A stretch of DNA of 64,000 nt from Sphingorhabdus sp. Alg231-15 (GTDB taxonomy: Bacteria; Pseudomonadota; Alphaproteobacteria; Sphingomonadales; Sphingomonadaceae): contig NZ_LT703001.1 in NCBI RefSeq assembly GCF_900149705.1, positions 3,094,001 through 3,158,000 on the forward strand, in the 5' to 3' direction. How positions within the stretch are numbered: the first letter of the stretch is position 1; every line of letters starts with the position of its first letter. Shown piece by piece: positions 33,714-42,655 of this stretch. The position numbers and the translations under genes are program-made. The notes under the pieces are model-generated. The model saw nothing but the letters and a program-made list of their open reading frames with translations. It did no database searches and was not told where the DNA came from.

Positions 33714-34137
33714 AAACGTTCTCCAATCATTTTAAGGTTTTAAAGACGATCGGGTCGTTCATGAGATTGCTCCTCTATCCAATTTACATTGTGTTACATT
33801 TCTAGAATATGGATCATCGATTTTTTGTCAAGAAGAAGTAATCCACAACCGTTAATGGTAAGAAGTTTCTGGAATAGTGCTCTGCAGTCCCGGAATATCC
33901 GGCCCGGTACAGCTTAAATTCCCTGTTATTTGGTAATCATTTCCCTGTTATCGTCGAGCCAGTTCCCTGTTGTTTTTTGGGTGTGGAGCAGCTGTATCGA
34001 GAGCACAATCGGCAGAATTTTGGTGTTTGGAGGGGTGTTGGTGATCAAAAAAGCGGAAGATTAGGGCGATTTTCCCTGTAGAATTCCCTGAAACAGGGAA
34101 AAACTGCGCGAGACCCGTTCTCGAAAGACTGCGTCGC
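33714..34137. repeat. Noncoding region with TTCCCTGTT direct repeats at 22-bp spacing
   Basis: TTCCCTGTT starts at 33919, 33941 and 33963, exactly 22 bases apart. A further TTCCCTGTA lies at 34072, and an inverted pair TTCCCTG/CAGGGAA at 34084-34100. The helical-phase spacing resembles iterons or tandem protein-binding sites. No protein-coding gene is supported here. Confidence 0.6.
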
Positions 34138-34260
34138 GCACCACCCATTTCCCGATTTTCGGCACTCTCCATATTGTGCCTGTGAAAGCACAAATTCACG
34201 CTATTTCTTAGCGGTATAGGCCACACCCTGACTCAGGGTTGACTATCAGAGACCATTTGT
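34138..34260. repeat. Long direct repeat, left copy (about 120 bp)
   Basis: The block from CGATTTTCGGCACTCTCC through TATTGTGCCTGTGAAAGCAC and CCACACCCTGACTCA to CCATTTGTC recurs in the same orientation at 51387-51510 with about ten differences. It has no coding character. Confidence 0.75.
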
Positions 34261-34343
34261 CACGTCCAAACATAGATGATTGGGGGAAGTAGCCTTATCC
34301 GCTAGTTTGTGTTCAGGCGGCAAACCGGAAGATCGCGGTCCGC

Positions 34344-35576
34344 TTACCTGCTGCGAGCACTCTGGAGCCGGTAGGCGCTTGGAGACATTCCAGTCTCCTC
34401 TCGAAACGCCCGGTTGAACGGCCCAATGGACGCAAACCCACAGTCGAGGGCAATCACGAGGATGGAGCTCCCGCTCAGTCCAGGGTCACTTAACATCCTT
34501 TGAGCCTGCTCGACACGGAAGCGATTTATGTAGCGATTGAAATTTGACTGTCCCAACACCTGGGTGATCGCTTTCGAAACGAGATAGTCGTGTTCACCCA
34601 ATTGGGCCGCGACGTCAGCGACCTTAAGGGAAGGCTGGGTATAGACCTCGGGCTTATTCACAAGTTCTTCGACGCGCCTCGCCAATCGTTTGTCTCTGGC
34701 CGTCGGTGATGCTGAAGGTCGCGCCGTTCGATCCGCGACCGGTCTATGCGTCAGGGGATGCCGATGCCTGAACCTCAGTGCCACCAAGGCACCCGCCAAA
34801 GCCGTTAAAGCGGCAATGCTCTGGATTGTCTTTGTGTGAGTGCTAAAATACGATCCCTCATTAGCCCCTTCGACCATGAAAACTGCCACGACAATCAGCG
34901 CGAAATATCCGACTGTAAAGAGCTGTCTAAACCGGCGTTCGGGACCTTTCTGTGTGCCAGGAATGTGGCGCGCGATTTCTGCGAGGGTGACGATTATAAA
35001 AGTTGAGCCAACCATGCCAACGATTTTGTCTGTCATCCGGAGCAAATTCACTTCACCGCCGTGCAGCGCTACTCCAGCGGCGCCTGCAAACTGAAGGGTG
35101 AAAATGAAGAGTACCACCATCAACGGCGCGGCGGAGTCTTCGTGCGATGGTGTGAAAAGAGAGCGTACGAATAGCCAAGCCCAACCGCAGGTTACGCTAC
35201 CGAACAACGCGGCAAGACCAGAAAGAAAACTGGCATCGACGCCGACAGTTCGTGCGTATGAAGACAGCATGGCTGATAGAGCGAACAGCATAAAATACAC
35301 GTTATGGCGTTGCCCAAACGGGTGTTTCTTGGTGAGAGTGGTGACCCATTCCTCAATGGCAGCGCCTAATAACCGAGGCGTCCCAAGAGGCGATAAAGCG
35401 TCAGACTTCAATGGTTCAGACTCCCCGCGCAAAAAACATGCACTGATTTTCGAATTCTCATGCAAATCGATGGTCGATTTCCAAATCGGCGAGACTGTCT
35501 CACGAAACTGCGCAATTTGTCCAGCAGCCTTTTTCTCTAGAGAACGAAACTGATGGAGCGTACCACCAATGTCCAC
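34344..35576 (-). CDS. Membrane-associated AraC-family regulator
   Basis: The C-terminal ~110 residues form an AraC helix-turn-helix pair (LKVADVAAQLGEHDYLVSKAI and SSILVIALDCGFASIGPFNR, then FREETGMSPSAYR). Before it lie six or seven transmembrane helices. The start is uncertain: the frame is open past 35700, but that part is antisense to the divergent DUF2306 gene. GTG at 35574-35576 is the last candidate that barely overlaps that gene; an ATG just before the first membrane helix would give a shorter protein. It probably controls the divergent gene. Confidence 0.72.
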   Translation of the reverse strand: MDIGGTLHQFRSLEKKAAGQIAQFRETVSPIWKSTIDLHENSKISACFLRGESEPLKSDALSPLGTPRLLGAAIEEWVTTLTKKHPFGQRHNVYFMLFALSAMLSSYARTVGVDASFLSGLAALFGSVTCGWAWLFVRSLFTPSHEDSAAPLMVVLFIFTLQFAGAAGVALHGGEVNLLRMTDKIVGMVGSTFIIVTLAEIARHIPGTQKGPERRFRQLFTVGYFALIVVAVFMVEGANEGSYFSTHTKTIQSIAALTALAGALVALRFRHRHPLTHRPVADRTARPSASPTARDKRLARRVEELVNKPEVYTQPSLKVADVAAQLGEHDYLVSKAITQVLGQSNFNRYINRFRVEQAQRMLSDPGLSGSSILVIALDCGFASIGPFNRAFREETGMSPSAYRLQSARSR

Positions 35577-36417
35577 CGCCAATACAGCCCTGACTGATCT
35601 TACCCAATCGCCCCCGTTGGAGACCCAAACTGCGGCTGCCGTAAAATGGCTCAAGCGATCAGGCCAGTTTTGGTATCTCATCGCCTTGGTCGGCCAGATC
35701 GCCTTTGTTGCATTCATAGTCATGTATTACGGCACGCGCACCTTCAGCGGCGATTTCGCAGCGTGGAACGACAAACCTATCGTTGTTGGCCATGTTGAAG
35801 GCGATAACATGGGTAACTTCATGTTTATAACCCATGTGTTTGGTGCCACGATAATTTCCCTTGGTGGAATGCTCCAGCTGCTTCCTTTCATTCGGCACCA
35901 TATGCCAGCGCTTCATAGGTGGATTGGCCGAAGCTTCATGGTGATGGCCCTCTTGATGGCGACGGGCGGAATCATGATGACCTGGCTAAGAGGCGACGTT
36001 GCTAGCTTTGTAGGCGCGGTGGCGATAACAATCGATGGCCTGTTGATTCTCGTATTCGCAATCGTTGCCTGGCGACTTGCGGCATCGCGCCAGATCGATA
36101 AGCACAGCCGCTGGGCCATGCGAACGTTCATGGTCGCTAACGGCGTTTGGTTTTTACGGCTAATGGTGATGGCCTGGTCGATTACCACCGGCGGATGGGG
36201 GTTGGATGGGGGATTGAGCGCGCCGGCTTTTATTGTGATGCAATTCGCCTGTTATCTTGCACCATTGGCTATACTGGAACTGTATTTTTCCGCTCTGGAC
36301 AGTTCATCAGCCCTGAAAATGCGAATGGTTGCTGGCGTCATCGTTGGCTCCACGCTGTTCATGGCCATTGGTGTTTTCGGCGCTCAGTTCTTCATGTGGG
36401 CGCCATTCTATCTTTGA
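35569..36417 (+). CDS. DUF2306 integral membrane protein
   Basis: 282 residues with about seven membrane helices. Conserved features are FITHVFGATIISLGGMLQLLP, HRWIGRSFMVMALLMATGG and DKHSRWAMRTFMVANGVW, in which His residues at membrane borders resemble haem- or metal-ligand positions. Members of DUF2306 are often encoded next to membrane AraC regulators in sphingomonads, as here. Function is unknown; a redox or electron-transfer role is speculative. Confidence 0.8.
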   Translation: MSTANTALTDLTQSPPLETQTAAAVKWLKRSGQFWYLIALVGQIAFVAFIVMYYGTRTFSGDFAAWNDKPIVVGHVEGDNMGNFMFITHVFGATIISLGGMLQLLPFIRHHMPALHRWIGRSFMVMALLMATGGIMMTWLRGDVASFVGAVAITIDGLLILVFAIVAWRLAASRQIDKHSRWAMRTFMVANGVWFLRLMVMAWSITTGGWGLDGGLSAPAFIVMQFACYLAPLAILELYFSALDSSSALKMRMVAGVIVGSTLFMAIGVFGAQFFMWAPFYL

Positions 36418-36530
36418 CGTATTGGCGCTGTCAGACAAACTCCGCATTCTACGGCCCATCACACTTTAGTGGCCGCGGATGGGTGGGAAGTGGAATGGCA
36501 GCTCCAAAAACAACAGCCGCTGCAAAGAAG

Positions 36531-36560
36531 AACGTTCGCTTTCGGGATAAAGCGGAAATT
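36531..36560. repeat. Type A palindrome, partly decayed
   Basis: AACGTTCGCTTT and AAAGCGGAAATT around CGGGAT, between 36417 and the desaturase-like gene. Confidence 0.7.
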
Positions 36561-36647
36561 AAAACCTTTCTCTTTGTAACGTCCATGACATTTCCGCCGA
36601 ACAGCATTGGGTATAGCTTGAATTTTTGAGAGCAGAGCTTTGGCGAA

Positions 36648-37595
36648 GTGATAGTGAATGGTCCCGATATTGCCGGCGAGCAGGTGGAGCGTCATGGTTA
36701 TTGGCGCTTCCTTGTAATTTTCGCAGTACTGCTAAGTGCCGCGGAACTGCTGCTCTATGCTGTCGGATGGATGCAGCAGCGACTTTGGTTTGTCCTACAA
36801 GATATCGAAACTGCGCCGATGGTGGCCACCGTTGTGGTGGCTCTGGTGAATGGTATTTTCACCTTTTTGGCGGTAGTTGGGCTTTTTGTGATTATCGAAT
36901 GGCGGCAATTGCGTTTTTCTGATTTTCGCACCCGATATCGTGATGGTCTGGTCTACAGTTTGACGGCGCTTGGTATTTCCATCTTGGTTCAGGCAGCAGA
37001 GTTTAGTCTGCTGCGATCATCGGGCGTGGAGCCATTATTTGCATCTGATGACCTGGGTCCGGTGCTCACGGTTTTCCCCGTTTTTTATCTCCTGTTGGTC
37101 GGCTTGATGGAATATTGGTTGCACCGTGCGCTCCATCATTATGATATCCTGTGGCGCTTCCATGCCATCCATCATCAAATAGAAAATTTGAACGCCGCCC
37201 GCAGCTATTCGCATTTCGGGCAGGATATCTTGTATATGTTTCTGATCACAACGCCGCTGGTTCTTTTGATCGAAGGGCCGCAGCAGCATATCATGCTGGT
37301 GACGACCTTCTACATCATTTCCAATTATTACATGCATTCCGATGTACCGTCGCTTTCCTTTCCAGCCCCGTTTCGTCATATCATTGCTGACAATGTGTAC
37401 CACCACCAACACCACACCTGTGACGTGCGCCATATTGGCAAAAACTACGCATCCTTCTTTTCGTTTTTTGACCGGATATTTGGTACGCAATATATGCCCG
37501 AAAATGGAGAGTTTCCAAAAACGGGGATCGACGGATATCCGCCTATCACGTCGTTGCGTGATTATATGATACGCCCTTTTGGACCGAAAGCATAG
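36648..37595 (+). CDS. Sterol desaturase/fatty acid hydroxylase family protein
   Basis: 315 residues starting at GTG (36648). Four membrane helices. Di-iron His motifs are HRALHHYD (about 162), HAIHHQIEN (about 178), a His in YMHSD and HHQHH (about 252-258), the eight-His set of the superfamily. It probably hydroxylates or desaturates a lipid using O2. The rhodanese gene follows after nine bases, suggesting co-transcription. Confidence 0.85.
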   Translation: MIVNGPDIAGEQVERHGYWRFLVIFAVLLSAAELLLYAVGWMQQRLWFVLQDIETAPMVATVVVALVNGIFTFLAVVGLFVIIEWRQLRFSDFRTRYRDGLVYSLTALGISILVQAAEFSLLRSSGVEPLFASDDLGPVLTVFPVFYLLLVGLMEYWLHRALHHYDILWRFHAIHHQIENLNAARSYSHFGQDILYMFLITTPLVLLIEGPQQHIMLVTTFYIISNYYMHSDVPSLSFPAPFRHIIADNVYHHQHHTCDVRHIGKNYASFFSFFDRIFGTQYMPENGEFPKTGIDGYPPITSLRDYMIRPFGPKA

Positions 37596-37604
37596 GAGTG
37601 CTGG

Positions 37605-38168
37605 ATGAGTTGGCCGGCCAAATTTTCAATCCTGTTGCTGCTTTGCGGGACGATCACCGCAGCGGGCTTTGTGCTGCTCACCAACAATAGGTCCGGCAAT
37701 AATCCTGGCCTCGCGGGAGTGCATGAGATGATCGAGGAGCAATTTGCAGGGGTCAATCATATCGATGGCCATGACCTGTCAAACCTGCAACAAGAGGGCA
37801 TTCTTCTGGTTGATGTACGGGAGGTGCCGGAATTTGGTGTCAGCCACCTGAAAGACGCAGTTCAGGTCGATCCGGAGATGCCGACGCAAGCTTTTATCGA
37901 GCAATTTTCCAAAATCTCCAATGAGAAGATCGTGATATTCTATTGCTCTGTCGGGCAACGATCGTCCAGCTTTGCTGATCGCGTGCAAAACGCTTTATTA
38001 TCTTCAGGGGCCAAAGCGGCCTATAATCTGGAGGGTGGTATATTCAAATGGCACAATGAACGGCGCCCGCTTTTTGACAATAGCGAGCAGCCAACTCCCT
38101 ATGTGCATCCCTATAATCCGATTTGGGGTCGCATGATCAAAGATCAGGAACACACCAAATACCAGTAA
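37605..38168 (+). CDS. Membrane-anchored rhodanese-like protein
   Basis: 187 residues. An N-terminal anchor lies at about 5-27 (AKFSILLLLCGTITAAGFVLL), then one rhodanese domain: ILLVDVREVPEFGVSHLKDA and the active loop FYCSVGQRSS with Cys near residue 113. The loop CSVGQRS is six residues long, as in sulfurtransferases. It ends with a Pro- and Tyr-rich tail. It is in an operon with the desaturase-like gene and is periplasmic by topology. Confidence 0.82.
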   Translation: MSWPAKFSILLLLCGTITAAGFVLLTNNRSGNNPGLAGVHEMIEEQFAGVNHIDGHDLSNLQQEGILLVDVREVPEFGVSHLKDAVQVDPEMPTQAFIEQFSKISNEKIVIFYCSVGQRSSSFADRVQNALLSSGAKAAYNLEGGIFKWHNERRPLFDNSEQPTPYVHPYNPIWGRMIKDQEHTKYQ

Positions 38169-38469
38169 ATGGACATCATTTGATTCGCCGCATTAACACA
38201 ACCGAGATTAGGCGGTTTTTTGCTGATCCGGGTTCCGGATGACGGGTGAAGAGCATCAATCGAAGATCGCTCATGGATCGAGCTGAACCATATTGGACAT
38301 GTATTTGTGTTCCTTATCGCGGTGTCTGATCAGCACAGGGTTCGATTGAGATCAGCATAGCGTTAGATTATTTTCCTTATTTTCAAACTGATTTGTAACG
38401 AAATGCCATTTCGATCCGAAAACCGCCTGAGGGATTAAAACCTGCAGATTTGATTTTTAGGAGCGTGCT
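38169..38469. other. Intergenic region, no gene seen
   Basis: About 300 bases, AT-rich towards the right. It presumably holds the promoter of the 38470 gene. No palindrome family member and no convincing open frame. Confidence 0.4.
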
Positions 38470-38802
38470 ATGAAAAACCTAAGTTTATTTTTAGCTGCGG
38501 CGGCGGTTGTTGTTTCTGCGCCTGCATGGGCATCGGGCGGCGGCGGTGGCGGCGGATTCAGCGGCGGCGGATTTAGCACACCTCAACCACGTAATCCGCG
38601 TGAAGTGGCGTTCAGCAAAGGAAAAAGAGCGTTCAAAAAGCGCATCACCTGCAAAAAATGCGAATATAGTGGTGGCGTCAATGACAGCAAAACGGCGCGT
38701 GAGGTTGCCGCTAAGGTAAAAGCGGGTGAATACAAACTGAAAACTCGGCAGCGACAGGCCGTGCTGTTTTACATCTCCGAACGGTATAGCATCGTTCCTT
38801 GA
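38470..38802 (+). CDS. Secreted hypothetical protein with Gly-rich start and CxxC
   Basis: 110 residues. The signal peptide MKNLSLFLAAAAVVVSAPAWA is cleaved at AWA-SGG; a Gly-rich linker follows, then a basic domain with KRITCKKCEYSGGV (CxxC, possibly a metal or thiol site; no His follows, so not haem c). AGGAG precedes the ATG. It overlaps the next gene by four bases. Confidence 0.65.
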   Translation: MKNLSLFLAAAAVVVSAPAWASGGGGGGGFSGGGFSTPQPRNPREVAFSKGKRAFKKRITCKKCEYSGGVNDSKTAREVAAKVKAGEYKLKTRQRQAVLFYISERYSIVP

Positions 38803-40820
38803 GACAACAGCCAGTTATCGCTCGTCCCTACGGCATGGGGATGCGCTTTCCCAAATTGTTGACGGTTGGTGCGGCAATTGCCGTGACCGCCGGACTTGTA
38901 TGGTTATCGCAAAGCGATGACAGCGCGGTCCTGCCTTATGTTGCGTTGCTGAGCCTTGGTAGCTTGGCCGTTTTTATCGGCATTTGGCGGTCAACGGCAC
39001 TGTCCGCCAGAATGGTTTTTGGCGTCGCCTTGATCCTTCATTTCCTGGCGATCTTTGGCTTCGCGGCCTTTGAAGATGATTATTTCCGGTTCATTTGGGA
39101 TGGCTGGTGGCTTGTAATATCGGGCACTCCATATGGTGTCGCACCGGCTGAATTTTTTGGACAATCGCTTCCCGATAGCGGTCTTGCATTGACCTTGGAC
39201 GGGATAAATAATCCACATTTGCCAACAATATACGGCCCGACGCTGCAATTCATATTTTCGGCTGCCTATCTCTCCGCCGGCACCGATCCTGTGGGGCTGC
39301 GCATATTTTTTGCGGTCATCAACCTAATACTGGTTGCGTTGCTATTGCGATGGACCAGTCCTGAAAAAGCAGCGCTATATGCTTGGTGCCCGTTAGTATT
39401 GGCCGAAACAATCATCCACATTCACCCCGACGGGGTAATGGCAATGTTGCTGCTCGGGGGCATATTGGTCGCAAGGCGTTATCCAATGGCTGCTGGCCTG
39501 TTCTTCGGGCTTGCTGCGGGTGCTAAGATAGTCGCACTTGCCCTTTGGCCGCTGCTCTTGCGGATGGGCTGGCGGGCGGTGGCATCTGCTATCGCGGCGC
39601 TGACACTGATCTATGGGGTGTTCATCATCCAGGGGCAGGGCGCCGGATTTGATTCAACCGGCGTTTTTGCAAGCGATTGGTATTACAATCCGCTGGGCTT
39701 TTTTCTGCTTGATGCGGTGCTGCCATCTCCAATCGCCCGGGCGAGTGCAGCGTTGATCGGTATCAGCATCATCATGATCCTACATGCCCGTACGCGCAGC
39801 TTAGAGGTTGCACCCATAGCGACCATATTCGGTGCGATATTGCTGTTCGCACCGGCTGTTAACAGTTGGTATCTGTTGTGGATATTGCCGTTTGCCGTGA
39901 AGAGCCCCATGATCTGGCCTTTCGCTGCGACGGTAGCATTGCCGCTTAGCTATCTGACGGGTCTCAACCTTGAAAATCCTGATCTAAGAGATTTTGAGGT
40001 GCATGGATTGGCTTGGATCACGCAGGTCGTCATATTGTTGGCAGCCCTATGTTGGGACTATCTGCGCCATCGCAAAGCCAAACACGCTGGTAAACCAAAA
40101 CCCACTCCCTTTACGCCAATAGAACGTCCCGAAATAGCTGTCATTATTCCCGCCTTGAATGAAGAAGCCTCGATCGGCGACGTGGTTCGCGAGATAAAGG
40201 CACAAAGTTGGCCGGCACCGCCCTGCGTCATAGTCGCCGACAATGGGTCCACGGATGATACCGTCAATCAGGCACGGGCCGCTGGTGCAAAAATTGTCCA
40301 CGAACCAAGCCGCGGCTATGGCGCCGCCTGTTTGGCAGGCATAGCGGCCATTCCGCCCGCTACCAACATCGTGCTGTTCATGGATGGCGATGGTGCCGAT
40401 GTACCGGAGGAAGGGCCGGGCCTCATCGAACCGCTGATCAGCGACAGGGCAGAGCTGGTCATTGGATCCCGTGCACTGGGGCAGAAACAAACGGGCGCGA
40501 TGAGCTTCCCCCAGCAATTCGGGAACTGGCTTGCCACCCGACTGGTCTGGCTGATCTGGGACAAGAGAATGACCGACCTTGGTCCGTATCGCGCCATTCG
40601 TGCCGACGCGTTGGACCGTTTGAATATGTCGGATCGCGATTTTGGATGGACAATTGAGATGCAGGTAAAAGCAGTGCAGCAGGATATGCGTATCGCCGAA
40701 CGTCCCGCCAATTACCGCCGCCGCATCGGTATATCAAAAATATCCGGTACGGTGCGCGGCGTGCTGCTGGCCGGCCACAAGATATTATATGTGATCGGGC
40801 GGGAGGCGTTCTTCCGTTAA
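38799..40820 (+). CDS. Two-domain membrane glycosyltransferase (GT-C-like plus GT2)
   Basis: 673 residues. The N-terminal ~425 residues have about eleven transmembrane segments with DDYFRFIWDG after helix 3, the acidic first-loop motif of polyprenol-phosphate-dependent GT-C enzymes. The C-terminal ~230 residues are a GT2 domain: EIAVIIPALNEEASIGDVVRE, ADNGSTDDT, MDGDGAD (metal-binding DxD) and TDLGPYRAIR. GT2 enzymes of this branch make polyprenyl-phosphate sugars, so the fusion could make and use its own lipid-linked donor (inference). The frame starts at TTG 38799; the ATGs at 38835 and 38841 are alternatives. Confidence 0.8.
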   Translation: MRQQPVIARPYGMGMRFPKLLTVGAAIAVTAGLVWLSQSDDSAVLPYVALLSLGSLAVFIGIWRSTALSARMVFGVALILHFLAIFGFAAFEDDYFRFIWDGWWLVISGTPYGVAPAEFFGQSLPDSGLALTLDGINNPHLPTIYGPTLQFIFSAAYLSAGTDPVGLRIFFAVINLILVALLLRWTSPEKAALYAWCPLVLAETIIHIHPDGVMAMLLLGGILVARRYPMAAGLFFGLAAGAKIVALALWPLLLRMGWRAVASAIAALTLIYGVFIIQGQGAGFDSTGVFASDWYYNPLGFFLLDAVLPSPIARASAALIGISIIMILHARTRSLEVAPIATIFGAILLFAPAVNSWYLLWILPFAVKSPMIWPFAATVALPLSYLTGLNLENPDLRDFEVHGLAWITQVVILLAALCWDYLRHRKAKHAGKPKPTPFTPIERPEIAVIIPALNEEASIGDVVREIKAQSWPAPPCVIVADNGSTDDTVNQARAAGAKIVHEPSRGYGAACLAGIAAIPPATNIVLFMDGDGADVPEEGPGLIEPLISDRAELVIGSRALGQKQTGAMSFPQQFGNWLATRLVWLIWDKRMTDLGPYRAIRADALDRLNMSDRDFGWTIEMQVKAVQQDMRIAERPANYRRRIGISKISGTVRGVLLAGHKILYVIGREAFFR

Positions 40821-41767
40821 GCTTGCGATGCTTTCCGGCGACGGCGGCGGATAACCCATATGATACCGCCGATCACGACCAGAAATATGCCACCAGCCGC
40901 CAACACCAATGCCGGATTTGATCTTATCAACCATATCGGCGAGATGAAGTTGGAATTCTCGGCTGCACCTGGCCCTTTGCTATCATTGAGCCGCCAGTCA
41001 TATTCCAGAAAGGTGATGTCCATATCACCGTCGCTGAGCGCTTCAATATCATCAGCCGACAAACCCAGGCTGTCGGCGTAAAGAGCAAAAAATTCGTCCA
41101 GCGTTTCGGCATCGCGCCAGCCTTGTTCGAAATCATCGCCATACCAGTTGAAGATGCTCGACACCGCCAAATTGCCATTTTCCAGCCGGTTGCGGCTGCG
41201 GTCCCTGAGAAAGCCTTTGGTCATTCTATCCAGTTGTTGGTCTAGCTTGCTGCCAACAAGGGCTTCATTCAGCAAGGCCGGGCAACCAATGCTTGCGCAA
41301 TTCACGCCAAAATGGATGCGCGGGTCATTATACCGCCCGCTGCCACGAATGATATCATGCTCGATATTGTCCAGGGACAATGTTTCACCGAGCAAGGGGA
41401 TAAAAGCCTTCTGCCAAGGCGATTGGGTCAAAGACCCCAGTTCCTTGATGGATGTCAGATCCGGATAGCGCGTGAGAATGAGTTCGACCGTCCAAGCGTT
41501 ATAAGCATTGATCAAGAACGCGAGCTGATCCGCATTTGACCAGCCTTCAAACTCTGTACGACTGACTTCTGACATCGCATCGAGATAGGATTTCAGCGCG
41601 TCACGATCCTCTTGAAATTGCGTATAGTCTACGGTTGAGGAACTGTAATCGGGCGCTATCGCCACATTACTATCCAAAAGACCATTCCAGCTTGAATGGT
41701 CAAAATCTGCCGCGTTTGCGGGTACCGCAAGGAGAAGGGATGTTAGCGTAATCAAGCGATTTTTCAT
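40817..41767 (-). CDS. DUF547 domain protein, membrane anchored
   Basis: 316 residues from the ATG at 41765-41767. A signal peptide (MKNRLITLTSLLLAVPANA) precedes a DUF547 domain with LAFLINAYNAWTVELIL, DPRIHFGVNCASIGCPALL and LDRMTKGFLRDRSRN. The Cys/His/Asn set of the transglutaminase-like fold is visible. The C-terminus has one transmembrane helix and a basic tail (RRRRRKASQA). Function is unknown. It converges with the glycosyltransferase gene and overlaps it by four bases. Confidence 0.8.
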   Translation of the reverse strand: MKNRLITLTSLLLAVPANAADFDHSSWNGLLDSNVAIAPDYSSSTVDYTQFQEDRDALKSYLDAMSEVSRTEFEGWSNADQLAFLINAYNAWTVELILTRYPDLTSIKELGSLTQSPWQKAFIPLLGETLSLDNIEHDIIRGSGRYNDPRIHFGVNCASIGCPALLNEALVGSKLDQQLDRMTKGFLRDRSRNRLENGNLAVSSIFNWYGDDFEQGWRDAETLDEFFALYADSLGLSADDIEALSDGDMDITFLEYDWRLNDSKGPGAAENSNFISPIWLIRSNPALVLAAGGIFLVVIGGIIWVIRRRRRKASQA

Positions 41768-41809
41768 GTCAGACCTTGTCAGATTGATTATGTGATCAGT
41801 TTTAAGCGT

Positions 41810-42458
41810 ATGACCAACATTCGCTCCAAAACCGGCAAGCGTTACAGTGCGCGGCGAAATGGCCACACGCAAAGCGGCGATATGTGGGCACCACTATGTC
41901 ATAGTCTTGCAAACGAGGACGCCTTCGTCATCGCACCGGATTTGCGCGGCATAGCAAGATCATCAAAATCTGATAGCGGCTACTGGAAAGCCGATCTGGC
42001 TGAAGATATTTTTGCAGTTCTGAAATCACTTGATGTTCTGCGGCGACCAATATCAATAGTTGCCCATGATCTGGGCGCAAATTCTTCAAAATATTAAACT
42101 GTCTTGGCATTTTGGTTTTTATGGCAAGCATGCCGAGCGCATGTTGGAAGGGCGGGAAAGAGAGTACTTGGACCAATTTTGGAACGAGTTCTCCGCTAAC
42201 CGAGCGGCCATGACGGAAGATAAACGGAAGCGTTATTCCGAATACTATATGAAACCCGGTGCTTTGCATGGAGCTTTGTCTCATTTTTCGACATTTGAGC
42301 AAGATGCTGAAGACAATTGTGAACTCGCAAAGCGCAAACTGGAGTTACCAATTATCGGCATTGGCGGCAGTCATAGCTTGGCCGGAGCGATTGGTGAACA
42401 TGCTGACAAACTGAGTAAAAATGCAACGAGCGAGATTATTGAGGGTGCCGGCCACTGA
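41810..42458 (+). pseudogene. Decayed alpha/beta hydrolase (epoxide-hydrolase-like)
   Basis: Two frames carry parts of one enzyme. The first has GDMWAPLCHSLANEDAFVIAP and DLRG, then VAHDLGA before a stop near 42097. The second resumes with SWHFGFYGKHAERMLEGRE, FSANRAAMTEDKR and PIIGIGGSHSLAG, ending GAGH then TGA. The segment that should carry the nucleophile neighbourhood and the early cap domain is missing, and the N-terminal HGFPQ region is frameshifted. It is not functional. Confidence 0.75.
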
Positions 42459-42655
42459 TTGATGGAAGAACAACCAAAGATGACGATTTCTGCAATATTG
42501 GCAACAATCACCCCAAAGGCTCGAGATTTATAAATTTCTCATCCAGAATCGAGAATCGAGGCCTCAAAGATAATCACTCGCATGAAAACTACGTGAGAAA
42601 TCGAAAACTTTCTGGCAGGAGCAGGATGAACCTCTGGGCGTATGGGAGAGAAGTT

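Noticed and set aside
33919-33971. CRISPR array
   Set aside because: The repeated unit is only 9 bases with 13-base gaps, too short for repeat and spacer, and no cas gene is in view.
33948-34226. Reverse-strand frame of 92 codons over the iteron-like repeats
   Set aside because: Its sequence is made from the direct repeats and the 120-bp block; no ribosome site and no family.
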